Shown: positions 53,857 through 64,000 of the stretch, piece by piece
How the letters are laid out: each line of letters begins with the position of its first letter
Position numbering within the stretch: the stretch's first letter is position 1
Source: Halictus rubicundus
Taxonomy: Eukaryota; Arthropoda; Insecta; Hymenoptera; Halictidae
Direction: 5' to 3'
DNA: 64,000 nucleotides
Assembly (NCBI RefSeq): GCF_050948215.1
Contig: NW_027488861.1
Location: forward strand, 62,001 to 126,000
Notes under the pieces: generated by a model
What the model was told of the DNA's origin: nothing
Database searches by the model: none
Seen by the model: the letters and a program-made list of their open reading frames with translations, nothing else
Position numbers and translations under genes: made by a program

Positions 53857-54739
53857 ATACCTATAAACTATCGATTATAAAATAATGATTACAATGGTGA
53901 ACAATATGGAAAATAAGAAGGCAATAAGAGTGTAACGAAATTATACAGTAAAAAATAATTATTTTCATTCTACGCATTATACGTTTATTTATTGCCTATG
54001 TCACTGACGTTTCTTCCGTAATTCACGAGCAAATGTTCTATTTAGGTAGCGAGCGCGGCATGTTTAGCGATGTTGGTATTTGAGATCAGTGATAGTTCCA
54101 CGTTCTTAGTTCCACAACCGGAGTATCTCGACATTGGGGCCGTTACCTGGCACCCACTTTGAGACAGTGTGTTTTATATACAGTGTAACCGTGCAGGTTA
54201 CATATCGATACACCCTATATATCGAACGTCGATGTCAACCCTACCATAACACTCGGTGACGTAACCCGCTAGGCCTGACGGAGGAAAGGACCGCGAGATA
54301 TCGCGACACTTGTCGCAATGCGCACGCATCGATCCCCACTCGATACCGATCGAAGGAGGTCGATGCGTGCCGCAGATAGATCACTCTACATCTGGAAGCG
54401 GTTCCAGCCGCACGCGTTTGCGAAGTGTCCCTTCGGCGAAACACGGTACGCGATCGAGGGGTCAAACCGACCCGATAGAACAGACAAACCGACTGTTCTA
54501 TCCTCGATGCGTAAGCGCCTCACACCGAGGAGTCACAGGTGCAAACTGCGCCGTGGCATTGCCGACGATTAAGACGCAGTTTGTGTTCTGTGGCCGCGAT
54601 CGCGGAGTTGTCACAGATTATTTAGAATTGGTAAATCGTTCGTCGTAATTGTGGTACCGAGTGGACACTTCGTCATCGTAAATTTCGTGATTCTCGTTCG
54701 AAATGCCCATAACTGCTCCGGTAGGATTCGCACGGTCGT
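53857..54739. other. Unassigned DNA
   Basis: AT-rich then CpG-containing sequence. Short inverted pieces occur (GTGCAAACTGCG near 54539 / CGCAGTTTG near 54573). No supported gene. Confidence 0.5.
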
Positions 54740-55420
54740 GATCATTCTGCCGCTATCAACAAGGAATACGTTCGGAGGCCATGTATCGTGCTGAAGAGCA
54801 TAGTCCTTGGTAGCGTGGCGTGACCGACGGCTTGGTGTGCGTCTCTATCCATACCACTCATACGAGTATTCGGACGAGTGCATGGATGGTCTGAAAAGTC
54901 CACAATCGCGCAGTGCGTAGTACGCATACGGATTGTTCGAAATAACTCACAATTTCCCTTCGGGTCGAATCGATACGACCGAACCCTGCACGATCACTGA
55001 TATACTGCCGCTACCTTTACGGAGATTGCTCGGAGGCCACGTATCGTGCTGAAGAGTAAACTTCTTGGTCGCGTGGAGTGCCAGGGGTTTTTAGTGTGTG
55101 TCTCCACTTGGGCCATTTGTACGAGAATTCGGCCAGATACTTGGGTGGTCTGACAGGTTCGCCTTCGATCGGTTACGAGGTCGAAACGAGTCGTTCAACC
55201 GTCACTGCGTCGGGCACACGGGTCGGTTTAGAGCGAGCGGACTGTGCACGATCCTTGTCATTCTGCCGCTACCTATACGGAGATTGCTCGGAGGCCACGT
55301 ATCGTGCTGAAGAGTAAACTTCTTGGTTGCGTGGAGTGCCAGGGATTTTTAGTGTGTGTCTCCAACCGGACTACTCGTACGTATTTGCGGCCGGGTGCAC
55401 GGTTGGTTAGACAGGTCACG
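54740..55420. repeat. Three copies of an unknown ~165-bp core
   Basis: Cores begin near 54740, 54992 and 55250 (spacings 252 and 258). Each contains CTGCCGCTA, GGAGATTGCTCGGAGGCCAC (diverged in the first), GTATCGTGCTGAAGAG, CTTGGT..CGTGG.GTG, GTGTG.GTCTC, and a CGTACGA..TTCGG block. The second and third are much closer to each other than to the first. Stops fall in the cores in the longest frames, so coding is unlikely despite spacings divisible by three. I do not recognise the family. Confidence 0.7.
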
Positions 55421-55942
55421 AATTCGCATATCGCGAGGCGCGATCCACATTCAAATCGTTAAAATCGTTCATTGAAAAACCAGGTGTAGAGACAAAGCGA
55501 GCGAACTGCGTGCGTCGTAACACGGTATACACTGCGTGTTTACGTGTTACGAGAATTCGGTGCGGATTACCGATACGCGGTATTCAGCGCGTCATCATAA
55601 AGGAATTTATTGCCCTGTACGTCGGGGAAGATCACGGGCCGTCCTGTAAACAAATAGCTCGTTTTCGAGCATATCGGAGAAATCGCTCTTCGAAAAGTAT
55701 AAATAGTTCTTCCAAGAATATACTGCCCTTTTACCAGAAATTTGTCTACAAGCTTTATTTGTCTCGTCCAAACCTCGCCGCTTTCCAGTGCCTGGAGGCA
55801 CGAATCCATCTCCTTCACGAATTGACACGCGTAGGGAATTGGGGGTAGTAACCGGCCCCCGTGTCATAGTATAGATAACCCTTGAGTCGTCGAGACAGGG
55901 ATAAAATCGAATTAACGCAGTCGAGTAAGGAATGAACGGTTA
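55421..55942. other. Unassigned DNA
   Basis: No gene or element recognised. A 112-codon ORF (55510-55848) has no identifiable domain. Confidence 0.5.
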
Positions 55943-57390
55943 CAACAGGGTGAGTCACCAAACGTTAACACCTTAAATATCTTTGTTGTTTCTAAAGATA
56001 CGTAAAATATGGTACGGACAAAGTTGAATGGTACAATGGGGCTGACACGATGCAAAAAAAATTTTGTTTTTATGTCATTTTTTTGGAGATATCAAGGTCA
56101 CCTTGACTTTTTTAAATGGAACCACCCTTTTTTAAACACCTACAATGATAGTCCCTTTCATTAGGAATTCAGTGACTATAATTAGTCCAAGGTCATTCAA
56201 GGTCAAGGACAGAAAAAACGTATAAAACTAAAATATGGAAGCAGAATACCTGTATTTTATAAATGTTCGAAATGATGGCCGTCTGCGTCGATACAGTGTT
56301 GTAAACGAGCTCTGAAGGAATGTTGCGCTCTGATAAGTATATCCGACGTGATATTCGTACATGCTGTGATGATACGCTGACGCATATCTTCAACTGTTGT
56401 TGGAGCATCCGTGTATACGGTCTCTTTTAGCAGACCCCATAAAAAGAAATCCAGTGGATTTAAATCAGGCGAACGTACTGGCCATGAAACTGTTCCGCCT
56501 CGTCCAATCCATCGGTTTGGATATCGAGAATCCAACGTTTCTCTTGCTACTCGTGCATAATGAGCAGGACAACCGTCATGTTGGTACCACATATCGTAGC
56601 GATTTTGTAAAGGGACATCTTCTAACAAAATTGGCAGATCTTCTTGCAAAAATTGAGCGTATTTCTGTCCCGTCATCATTCCGTTAACGAAATATGGTCC
56701 AATTACTTTGTCGTTCAAAATACCACACCACACGTTTACGCTCCATTGTCTTTGATGATCAATTTCTCGCAGCCAGTGCGGATTATCCACAGACCAATAA
56801 TGGGCGTTCCGTAGATTAATTGAGCCATGATTAGCAAATGTTGCTTCGCCCGTAAACAAGACATTAGAAAAAAATGAATGATTTTGAAGAAATCCCCATT
56901 GACAAAAGTTAATTCTATTTTGAAAATCATTCCCGTGCAATTCTTGATGGAGCGATATGTGAAACGGATGAAATTTATGTCGGGCCAGAATTCGTATTAC
57001 GCTACTTTGACTTATACCTGCTTCCCGGGCAATTTTTCTCGTACTCACGTGAGAATTGACAGCTATAGCTGCTAAAATATTAATTTCATTGTCCATAGTA
57101 TGTTTACTATTTCCTACAAGTCTCAACCGTGATAAACGTATTCTGCTTCCATATTTTAGTTTTATACGCTTTTCTGTCCTTGACCTTGAATGACCTTGGA
57201 CTAATTATAGTCACTGAATTCCTAATGAAAGAGACTATCATTGTAGGTGTTTAAAAAAGGGTGGTTCCATTTATAAAAAAGTCAAGGTGACCTTGATATC
57301 TCCAAAAAAATTACATAAAAATAAAATTTTTTTGCATCGTGTCAGCCCCATTGTACCATTCAACTTTGTCCTTACCATATTTTACGTATC
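55943..57390 (-). mobile_element. DD41D mariner element, right tip removed by an LTR
   Basis: Long inverted repeats of about 240 bp (about 55990-56250 and 57137-57390) share TACGTAAAATATGGTA, GGGGCTGACACGATGCAAAA, ATATCAAGGTCACCTTGAC, GTCACTGAATTCCTAATGA and ATATGGAAGCAGAA. The left end begins after TA at 55941 with CAACAGGGTGAGTCACC. The right arm stops inside the repeat at 57390 where the LTR at 57391 starts, so its last ~50 bp are missing here. Confidence 0.88.
56257..57126 (-). pseudogene. Mariner (DD41D, rosa-type) transposase, N-terminally deleted and catalytically changed
   Basis: Minus strand; open for 289 codons, first ATG at 57094-57096 (MDNEINILAAIAV). A normal mariner transposase has about 340-350 residues; the first helix-turn-helix is missing because the inverted repeat abuts directly. 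Present are VSTRKIAREAGISQSSVIRI, NVWCGILNDKVIGPYF, WYQHDGCPAHY with the second Asp, and RSPDLNPLDFFLWG with the third, 41 residues apart. The first catalytic position reads LFTGEATFANHG, with Gly where the family has Asp (GGC codon near 56855). The protein should be inactive. Confidence 0.9.
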
Positions 57391-58460
57391 TGTTACGTAT
57401 GGAGACGTTCTCCACGTTTATTTCGATTAGAATTTCTAATCTCTTTTCTGAGAACGAAAAGCGTCCCAACAGGCCCCTTTTATTAACGAAAGATACTGTA
57501 TGCCTTCTTTATATCAAAATCTCTAGACACTCCCTTCTGGCATCCGTTAATCAATATTCTGATAGGAAATAGCCCGGATAACCTTCATTAACCGCTTTCA
57601 ACGAAAATCTAACCGAGGCCTGCTTTTCATTAGAAGTGACAAAAAATGTGACTGTGACCCTACGCGAAATCAAATCTTAAACAGAGTACCCCTTTCATTT
57701 TCAAGGTATATAAACCCATTCGTTTTCATCCTCTTTGGTTAGTCGAGAAGCGGTTCAGTCAAGATTCAGACGCGGTTCAGTACTCGTGCAGTCACGTCGC
57801 GTCAAGTCTAGTGAGATCGGGTTAAAGTCCCTTTCGAATCAATTCGTAAACTTATAGATTCCGTTAGTTCGGTATATATTCTATTTGGCATTAAACAATC
57901 GCTATCTAACCCCGCATTGCCAGTGCGTCAACACCGTGCATCATAGGTAACAAATCCTCAAATTGTACATTCACTCGCGACACAAACAACAACATTTGTA
58001 ATTAGCTTAAATCAGAATATATTTGTCCTGTTTGTTAACTCGCGTAATCTACAACCCTTAATTATTGCCCAATATCCTAATCTAATAATTGAACGTTCCC
58101 ACACGATACAATCTTACCGCTCGGATTGTATCAATTAAATTATATAAGTTACGAGGCTTACTAATCTTAAATTCAAATCAACGAATATTTCTCCCACCTA
58201 GCGGATCCCCGATTTCGCATTGGGTTCTTCCGTATCCTAGCAGCTCCCTGATTTAGCATCAGGTGCGTCTGCGTTTGACTCCAACCTCCCAGAGGTTCCC
58301 TGATTTCGCATCAGGTGCGTCCTCGACGTCAACTATCCTAGCGGCTCCCCGATTTCGCATTGGGTGCGTCCGCGTACCTAACTAACAAATTGAAACCATA
58401 TTCCTGGGGTAACAACCCCTCGCCGGCCTCTCGCGTTGCTCGCAGCCCTGGCTCGTAACA
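57391..58460 (+). mobile_element. LTR (TGTTACG family) at the duplication junction
   Basis: Same 1070-bp sequence as 18626-19695, including the TATA box (57707) and the hairpin array (58207-58364). The left flank is GTATC of the mariner and the right flank is CAATCAAG of the other locus, so it lacks a matching duplication and is probably a recombinant of two LTRs. Confidence 0.85.
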
Positions 58461-59013
58461 CAATCAAGATCCGACGCGAAACGCTCTCGCGATCTAAAAC
58501 AATCACACGAGACGAATCGACGCGTCTAAGGCAGGGCCTGCTAGATCAGCCTTACTGACGAATCCTCTAGCAGCTTCCGACTAAATTCAGCAACTCAATA
58601 TTTGAAACAGCTGTCCAAAATTAATTTGGCGGACAGTAAACCGCGGCGGTATCGGGAGTGACGCGTCCGCGACCACCGGGCCCAAGATTTACGACCTTGG
58701 GCGGAACAATCGTCCGCGTGTCATTTTCAAAAACAATTCCGCACCGAACAAACCCCGAAGATTCAAGACACGGGTCTGGCGAGCTCGCGAGTTGTAATTC
58801 GCTCGTCCGACAGCGTCGATCAATGTCGTTCCGCTATCGAGTTTTCGCTATCGATACAGGTACTTTAAACCGTTCAGAAGGTTCAAGCCGCCAGGTAGAC
58901 TATTCCAAGGGTGCCAAGGTCATACGGGAGAATCTACCAAGGGTTCCCGGCGCGTCGCGTAGATTCGCTCAATTAGGTGCATCGGTTTCTTCCACTTTCT
59001 CTTACACCCTCCG

Positions 59014-59058
<45 letters not shown>

Positions 59059-60492
59059 CTCACGCTGGAATTCATGGAATCCCCGAGCGTGGTCCACCAG
59101 AATGTTCCAATTTACTGGAACACGATCGCCGACAGTCGAATGGCTTCCAATTGCTCCAAAGACTCCTCCGTCCGGGATCACATATCTCTGACCCGGGTTC
59201 CGCGTGCTCGACAAATTGTTGCTCTCCAGCCCCCATTTAGCTGCGATATTATTCATCGGCGAGCTTATCTTCTGTTTCGACGTCCGAGCCACTTGTTTAG
59301 CCCCTGTGTAAAATGAAGGGTATGAAATCACCTTCCTGGACGGCCATTAATCTAACAAATTCATTCGTTGATGTCCGGTTCTCGGAAAATTAGCTGGATT
59401 AATAATTGCGAAGCTTGTTGGGACCGTTTATCATTATGTAAATTGAAATATCTGCTAAACTAATCATTTTTCACATGCTCAACACTTTTTTGAAGTATAC
59501 AAACACGGATAGATTCGCGTGGGTTGGCACGAAAATATCCTGTTGCACAATGGCGAGACACGATTTTTTCGTTGCATCAGTTTTGATAAAGTCGGTGATC
59601 TTCCCAGCTCGTGGAGAGTTGTGGAGATCGTGAAGATGTGCTTTGCACATACGATTTTCGAGGTTAAAAATAGTATATGTAGACTGCGGGTTTGTATGCG
59701 TTCATATTATTTATACAATTCAATTCGATGCAACACGCGTCGGCGAGCACACGCCGGCCCTGCGGCAAGGATCAACCCACACACCGAAGGAAACCAGGGG
59801 AGTACCGAGGGAACCAGCAGCCTGCCGATACCAGTGCGTTACCCCCAAAAATCGGCCGATCGACGCGAGGACCAGCCAGGATCCAGGGAGCTTCCGCATT
59901 CACCATGCAGCCTGCAAGCAGCACAGACGAGAGCCTGGAAGCGTTCTTGGCCGAGCTGGAGGCCGACTACCGCCGACACGGACCCTTCGACCCAGAGAAA
60001 GCATTCGGACCTCCAGCTGCAGCCACCCGGCGCCCGACGACCGACCCGACCACGGCTGGTCACTCCGGCGGCCAGCCCGCCGCGGTGGAGTCTCACCTCC
60101 GGGGACCCGACGAGGCCACGCCACCAGTTCAGGCCCCAGGCCCCAGGCCGATCCATTCCTCACCCCAGGCTCGACCAACGAACCGGGGAAATCCGCCACG
60201 TCGGAGCCCAGCGACCACATGTAAGGCTTATTGCAATAATGTCGCTAGTTTTTCCGTTTGTACCATGTACGCGCCGACTTTTCGCGAACCGTACCGCTCC
60301 GCTCTCCGAAGAAAGGGGGGGATGCGACGAAACGGCGAAATCCGCGTTCCGTCGCGAGCTCGCACAACGGACCCAAGTACGAGCCAATCCGCAACCGTCC
60401 CGAGCGCGAACCAATCAGAGCACGCCGCCGCTTCGCGAACATTTCGCGAGAATAAATAACGGAGCGAACCGCGTTTAGGTCGGAGTTGGCTG
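58461..60492 (+). other. Copy B of the LTR flank
   Basis: Repeats 19696-21725, including the longer (CT)n tract at about 59015-59057 and the doubtful ORF at 59905-60459. No gene supported. Confidence 0.6.
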
Positions 60493-62206
60493 AGAACGAT
60501 TTGAGTCTTCAGTCGAGACAGACCAAATTCGAAATTCAGTGGCGATTCCTGATCTCTCTCTTGAGAATAAATCGGTTGATTGGTTTGAAATTAATCGGAT
60601 TTATTGGAGAGAGGGGTGAAAGTGGAAACGATCGAGAGTTGAAGAAAGTGAAAACTGGGGTACAATATAGTGAAAAACACTCAAAACAAGTGAAAGTGAA
60701 ATAGTGAAAGAGTAAAAAGGGGAAGCCTCCGCTACAAACAATTATAAACCGGGGGCCGGGGCCTCTATCCCCCCTCTAAATAAATAACTAGATAAAAAAA
60801 GAATAAATTAGGTTAAAAAATAATAGTTAGAAGTAGGTAAAATAGTGAAAAGAGCGTAGTTAATAGGTAAAATACAAGTAATTAATTATAAGAATAGACT
60901 TAGGCTAGATTAGATATAAAATAACGTGTATAGGTCGATTAAAAAGTACCGGAATAGGCTATTTTTAGCTAGAACTGAGGTTTATTCCAAAAATAGCGAA
61001 ATTTTAGTAAAAACAACCAGGGAAATAAAAACCGTATGGGCCAAGGAATAAAATTCCCGATATAAAAAATTTTCGTCCGAGGCCTCTAAAAGGGTTAACT
61101 TAACAGCAAGTATAGGAAATAATCATCCAAATTCGGAAATTTTTTGGGAGGTTGATATTGACACGTTTCTGAACAATTTTGATTCTACAGGGCGATACAT
61201 GTTTGGTGGCCCGGCGGTTATTGTTGAATAACTTTCGAACCAAAAGGGCTGTCGGGAAGGTCCAAACGGATTTAGAAGGTTTAGGGCCCTCCGGACCTCC
61301 CACCAAACTTTCATATATACAGTGTACACCGTTAAAATCGACCCCAGGTAAATACCCGAGTTGGGACTCCAAACTCGGTGGGGGTATTTTAGACACCCGG
61401 GAGAGAGATCGCTACCGACAATCGAAATCGATCGATTACGATTGCCGGCGGGTCGGTTTCTCGATCGGACCACCTGGGGCCGAGATAACGGTGTCACGTG
61501 ACAGAAGGAGACATAATTTTGATAAAGAGAAAATATACGATCGGTGCTCCCTAAGAAGGGCTATACGCACAAAAAAGAATTTCTCGGATAGCCCAAACGG
61601 TAGCCGAGAAATCGGCGACCAAATCTTTTTTGTAGGCCGGGCACCGGGTATAGAGGTAGCGACAGCTACGACCGGACCCGAGTACGTGCAGAACAAGGTA
61701 GAGAAATATTGGAGTAAAAGCGTTTAGAACAAAAAATTGCGAAAACGCGTATACCGGCCTAGGAACCCCCCAGGAGGAAAGTAGTGAAGGATTTAAGCCG
61801 AAATCTTCACGAACAAGCGAGTTTTTGGACTGAGACAGGGCCAGGAAGGCAAAAATCGATTAGATTAGGATTCTAGAGCCTAGGGCAAGGGCCGAGGAAC
61901 GCGAAGGGCGTAAATAAAAAAAATTTTTTTTTTTTTAATTTTTTTTTTATTTTTTATTTTTTTAGTTATCAATACAAAATTGTAAATTTTAGGCGAGCGA
62001 GCCGGCTTAAAGCCAGCAACCGAATAGGCCGAGTTCCGAGAAAAACAGCGAGCAGTAATTTTTAAGATAGCGGGAGTCAAGCGTGACTTAGAACCTAGAA
62101 CAAAAAACATATAGCGAGCGATAGTGAATAGGAATTATAAGATTAGAACTGATATATGGAAATGAAATAAATAAGGAAATTTAGATATTAAAAAAAAAAA
62201 AAAAAA
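60493..62206 (+). mobile_element. Copy B of the 1.7-kb retroposon
   Basis: Same insertion as 21726-23439, with the poly(A) tract at 62190-62206 and the same 15-bp flanks (60478-60492, 62207-62221). It was duplicated along with its host LTR, not inserted twice. Confidence 0.8.
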
Positions 62207-63340
62207 GGTCGGAGTTGGCTGGGAGCTGCTCACCGGGAACCATCCCGAGCTCCTGACCACTCGCATACGCGTGTGAACACGCATACTACGGCTTCTTCCG
62301 TGTGTGTGTGCGAACACGCTGGTGCTAGGTGGAACACGTACTACGGCTTCTTCCGTGTGCGTGTGACACCAGTGGCGCGAGGAAGTCTCGAGTGAGCAGA
62401 CGGACGGGAGCAGTGTCTCTGGGCGCTACTGCTCGTCGCGCGCTCCAGCTCTCTCCCCCTTCCCGATTCCTTTCCGCCGGTCCTGCGAATTTTGCTCACC
62501 GGTCCGCGACCAGGCATCTCGTCGCATTCGTGACAGTCCTCGTCGGATCGCAGCCGCGTTCGGAGCTCGTCCTGTACGAGCGACGACGCTGGTGACGGGA
62601 GCTCGTTCTCTGGGAACGTCCGGGTGCGAGCGACCCCACCGCGATCTGATTTGGGGGCGACGGGTGGGGCGTCCCGTCGGTCCGGAGTCGGAGTGGATTC
62701 GCGGCCACCGTGCGCTCGGCCGCCAGCGAGGAAGCACCAGTTCACTAGAATCTCGCCGAGCCGCGGTGGTTCCTACCGACCACCCGTAGATCCGGAATCC
62801 TAGGAATCCTTCGCACCGGAGAATACCGCCGTACAAATAGCGAATCCTGCCCGCTTCGCGTTCCCGCCGTATTAGCGAATCCTGCTCGCTCCGCGTTACC
62901 GCCGTACGAATAGCGAACCCTGCTCGCCCCGCGTTACCGTCATAAGAAAAGCGAGTCCTGATCGCTTCGCGTCTCCGCCGTACAAATAGCGAATCCTGCT
63001 CGCTCCGCGTTACCGTCGTCAGGAAGCGAGTCCCGATCGCTCCGCGTTCCGCCATTACTTTCAGCGTGTATTAGATTTAAGGTAAACTAGTATTAAAATA
63101 AATAACGTGCCGTTTCCTCGCGCTGATTACAGCCAGCCGTCGCACCGAAGCCGCCAGCCGGGAACCGTCAACGCTACCCGGGGCGAATCGCCGCCGGCAA
63201 TAAACATATCTTTCTTACCCTAAAGCGTCTCCGTTATTTCACCCGCTGTCCTCTCCGCCGACCCTGGCCGCTGAGCAAATCCAGGTGAGGACAGAACTCC
63301 TTCCTTCCACGACTAACGCTCGCGAAGGGAGCGCAACCGT
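62207..63340 (+). mobile_element. Copy B of the LTR-like block, 3' part
   Basis: Repeats 23440-24573, including the ~47-bp minisatellite (62822-63060) and the terminal GTTACA. Confidence 0.5.
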
Positions 63341-63512
63341 TACAATCGTTTAAGCGTTTCTAGATTTTCTAAATGCTTCTATACTGTTTTGCGTTTGATC
63401 CATCCATTTTTAACACGAATCTATAAAATCCACGGTCGTGTTAATCATTGTTTGTTTAGCCTGGGATAAATAATCCTTCAAAATATAATTTTTTAAATTC
63501 GATGTTCTCGGG

Positions 63513-64000
63513 GTGGGGGGGGGGGGTGAAAGTGGGAGAAAGAAGAGTATACACCTTAGCGTATGCGGACGATATAGCGATGCTGGCGGAAGAGGAGGAA
63601 GGAATGAAAGGGATGATAGGGGTGCTAGAGCGCTGTATGGATAAGAAAAGGCTGCAGCTAAACGCAGAAAAGTCAAAGATAATGAGGTGTAGGAGGGGAT
63701 GGGGAAGGTGGAAGAAGGTGCGTGGAGGTGGAAAGGTAAGGCACTAGAGGAGGTCAGTCGGTATAGGTATCTAGGATATGTAATAAAGAGGGATGGGGGT
63801 CAGGAAGAGCAAGCGGCGGAAAGGATAAGGAAGGGGGCGGCAGTGATGTGACAAGTGTGAGGAATAGGGAAGAGGAGGTTTGGAAAGGACTGGGCTAGGA
63901 GGATTTGGCTTTTCGATAAATTAGTGTGGCCGGTGATGAGTTATGGAGTAGAAATATGGGGGTGGAGGAAAAGGGAGGGTATGGAAAGGATGCAGGAGAG
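63513..64000 (+). pseudogene. Copy B of the LINE reverse transcriptase fragment
   Basis: Repeats 24746-25233 with the YADDIAML motif and the same frame breaks; runs off the window. Confidence 0.85.

Larger units (their letters stand above)
57391..64000 (+). repeat. Copy B of the duplication, cut by the window end
   Basis: Repeats 18626-25233 in the same orientation and continues to the last base. The left junction is the first base of the LTR inside the mariner repeat. The two copies seem identical except for the CT tract. The R1 insertion of copy A would fall at about 64057, so its presence here is unknown. Confidence 0.9.

Noticed and set aside
54740..55420. Repeated protein domain
   Set aside because: Spacing is divisible by three, but stops lie inside the second and third cores in the frame that stays open elsewhere.

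Overview
The window is eukaryotic DNA that looks like one stretch of an arthropod genome, most likely an insect and plausibly an ant or other hymenopteran. That placement is an inference from the mix of elements (BEL/Pao, Gypsy, R1-clade LINE, Transib, Tc1 with inverted/direct-repeat ends, a DD41D mariner, a TTAA-flanked miniature element) and from CpG-rich islands in AT-rich DNA. I see no host gene, tRNA, rRNA or CRISPR array that I can support. Almost every convincing coding region belongs to a mobile element, and many elements sit inside one another.

Layout. 1-9.0 kb: a palindromic 35-bp minisatellite, two LTR-like CpG blocks in opposite orientations, a ~120-bp tandem array, a Tc1 element (6516-8180) with a broken transposase, and a solo LTR (8556-8939, CCTC duplication). 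9-18.6 kb: non-coding DNA with several fold-back sequences. 18.6-25.2 kb: a solo LTR flanked by CAAT, a second CpG-rich LTR-like block interrupted by a 1.7-kb poly(A)-tailed retroposon, then a 5'-truncated LINE. 25.3-31.9 kb: an R1-clade LINE inserted in that truncated LINE with a 16-bp target duplication. 32.8-33.9 kb: a gag remnant with a SAP-like segment and a piggyBac-type MITE. 34.4-39.4 kb: a Gypsy element with intact gag and pol joined by a strong candidate -1 frameshift signal. 39.4-42.8 kb: a Transib element with an intact 662-residue transposase and ends starting with the V(D)J heptamer CACAGTG. 43.2-44.7 kb: a solo LTR. 45.3-53.9 kb: another LTR of the 18.6-kb family, split by a young, apparently complete BEL/Pao element (45475-52742). 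54-56 kb: an unexplained three-copy repeat. 55.9-57.4 kb: a dead DD41D mariner cut by an LTR. 57391-64000: a second, nearly identical copy of 18626-25233.

The two 6.6-kb copies are best read as one tandem duplication of about 38.77 kb made by recombination between two LTRs. The left LTR has target duplications on both sides (CAAT), while the LTR at 57391 has mariner sequence on its left and the CAAT flank of the other locus on its right. The second copy should therefore continue past the window end. False duplication in the assembly is the main alternative.

I did not find a new defence or host system. The least ordinary signals are an array of covarying hairpins in the transcribed part of one LTR family, the GGGAAAC slippery site plus possible pseudoknot in the Gypsy element, the intact Transib (the family from which RAG1 is thought to derive), the 1.7-kb retroposon of unknown origin, and the three-copy repeat at 54.7-55.4 kb.
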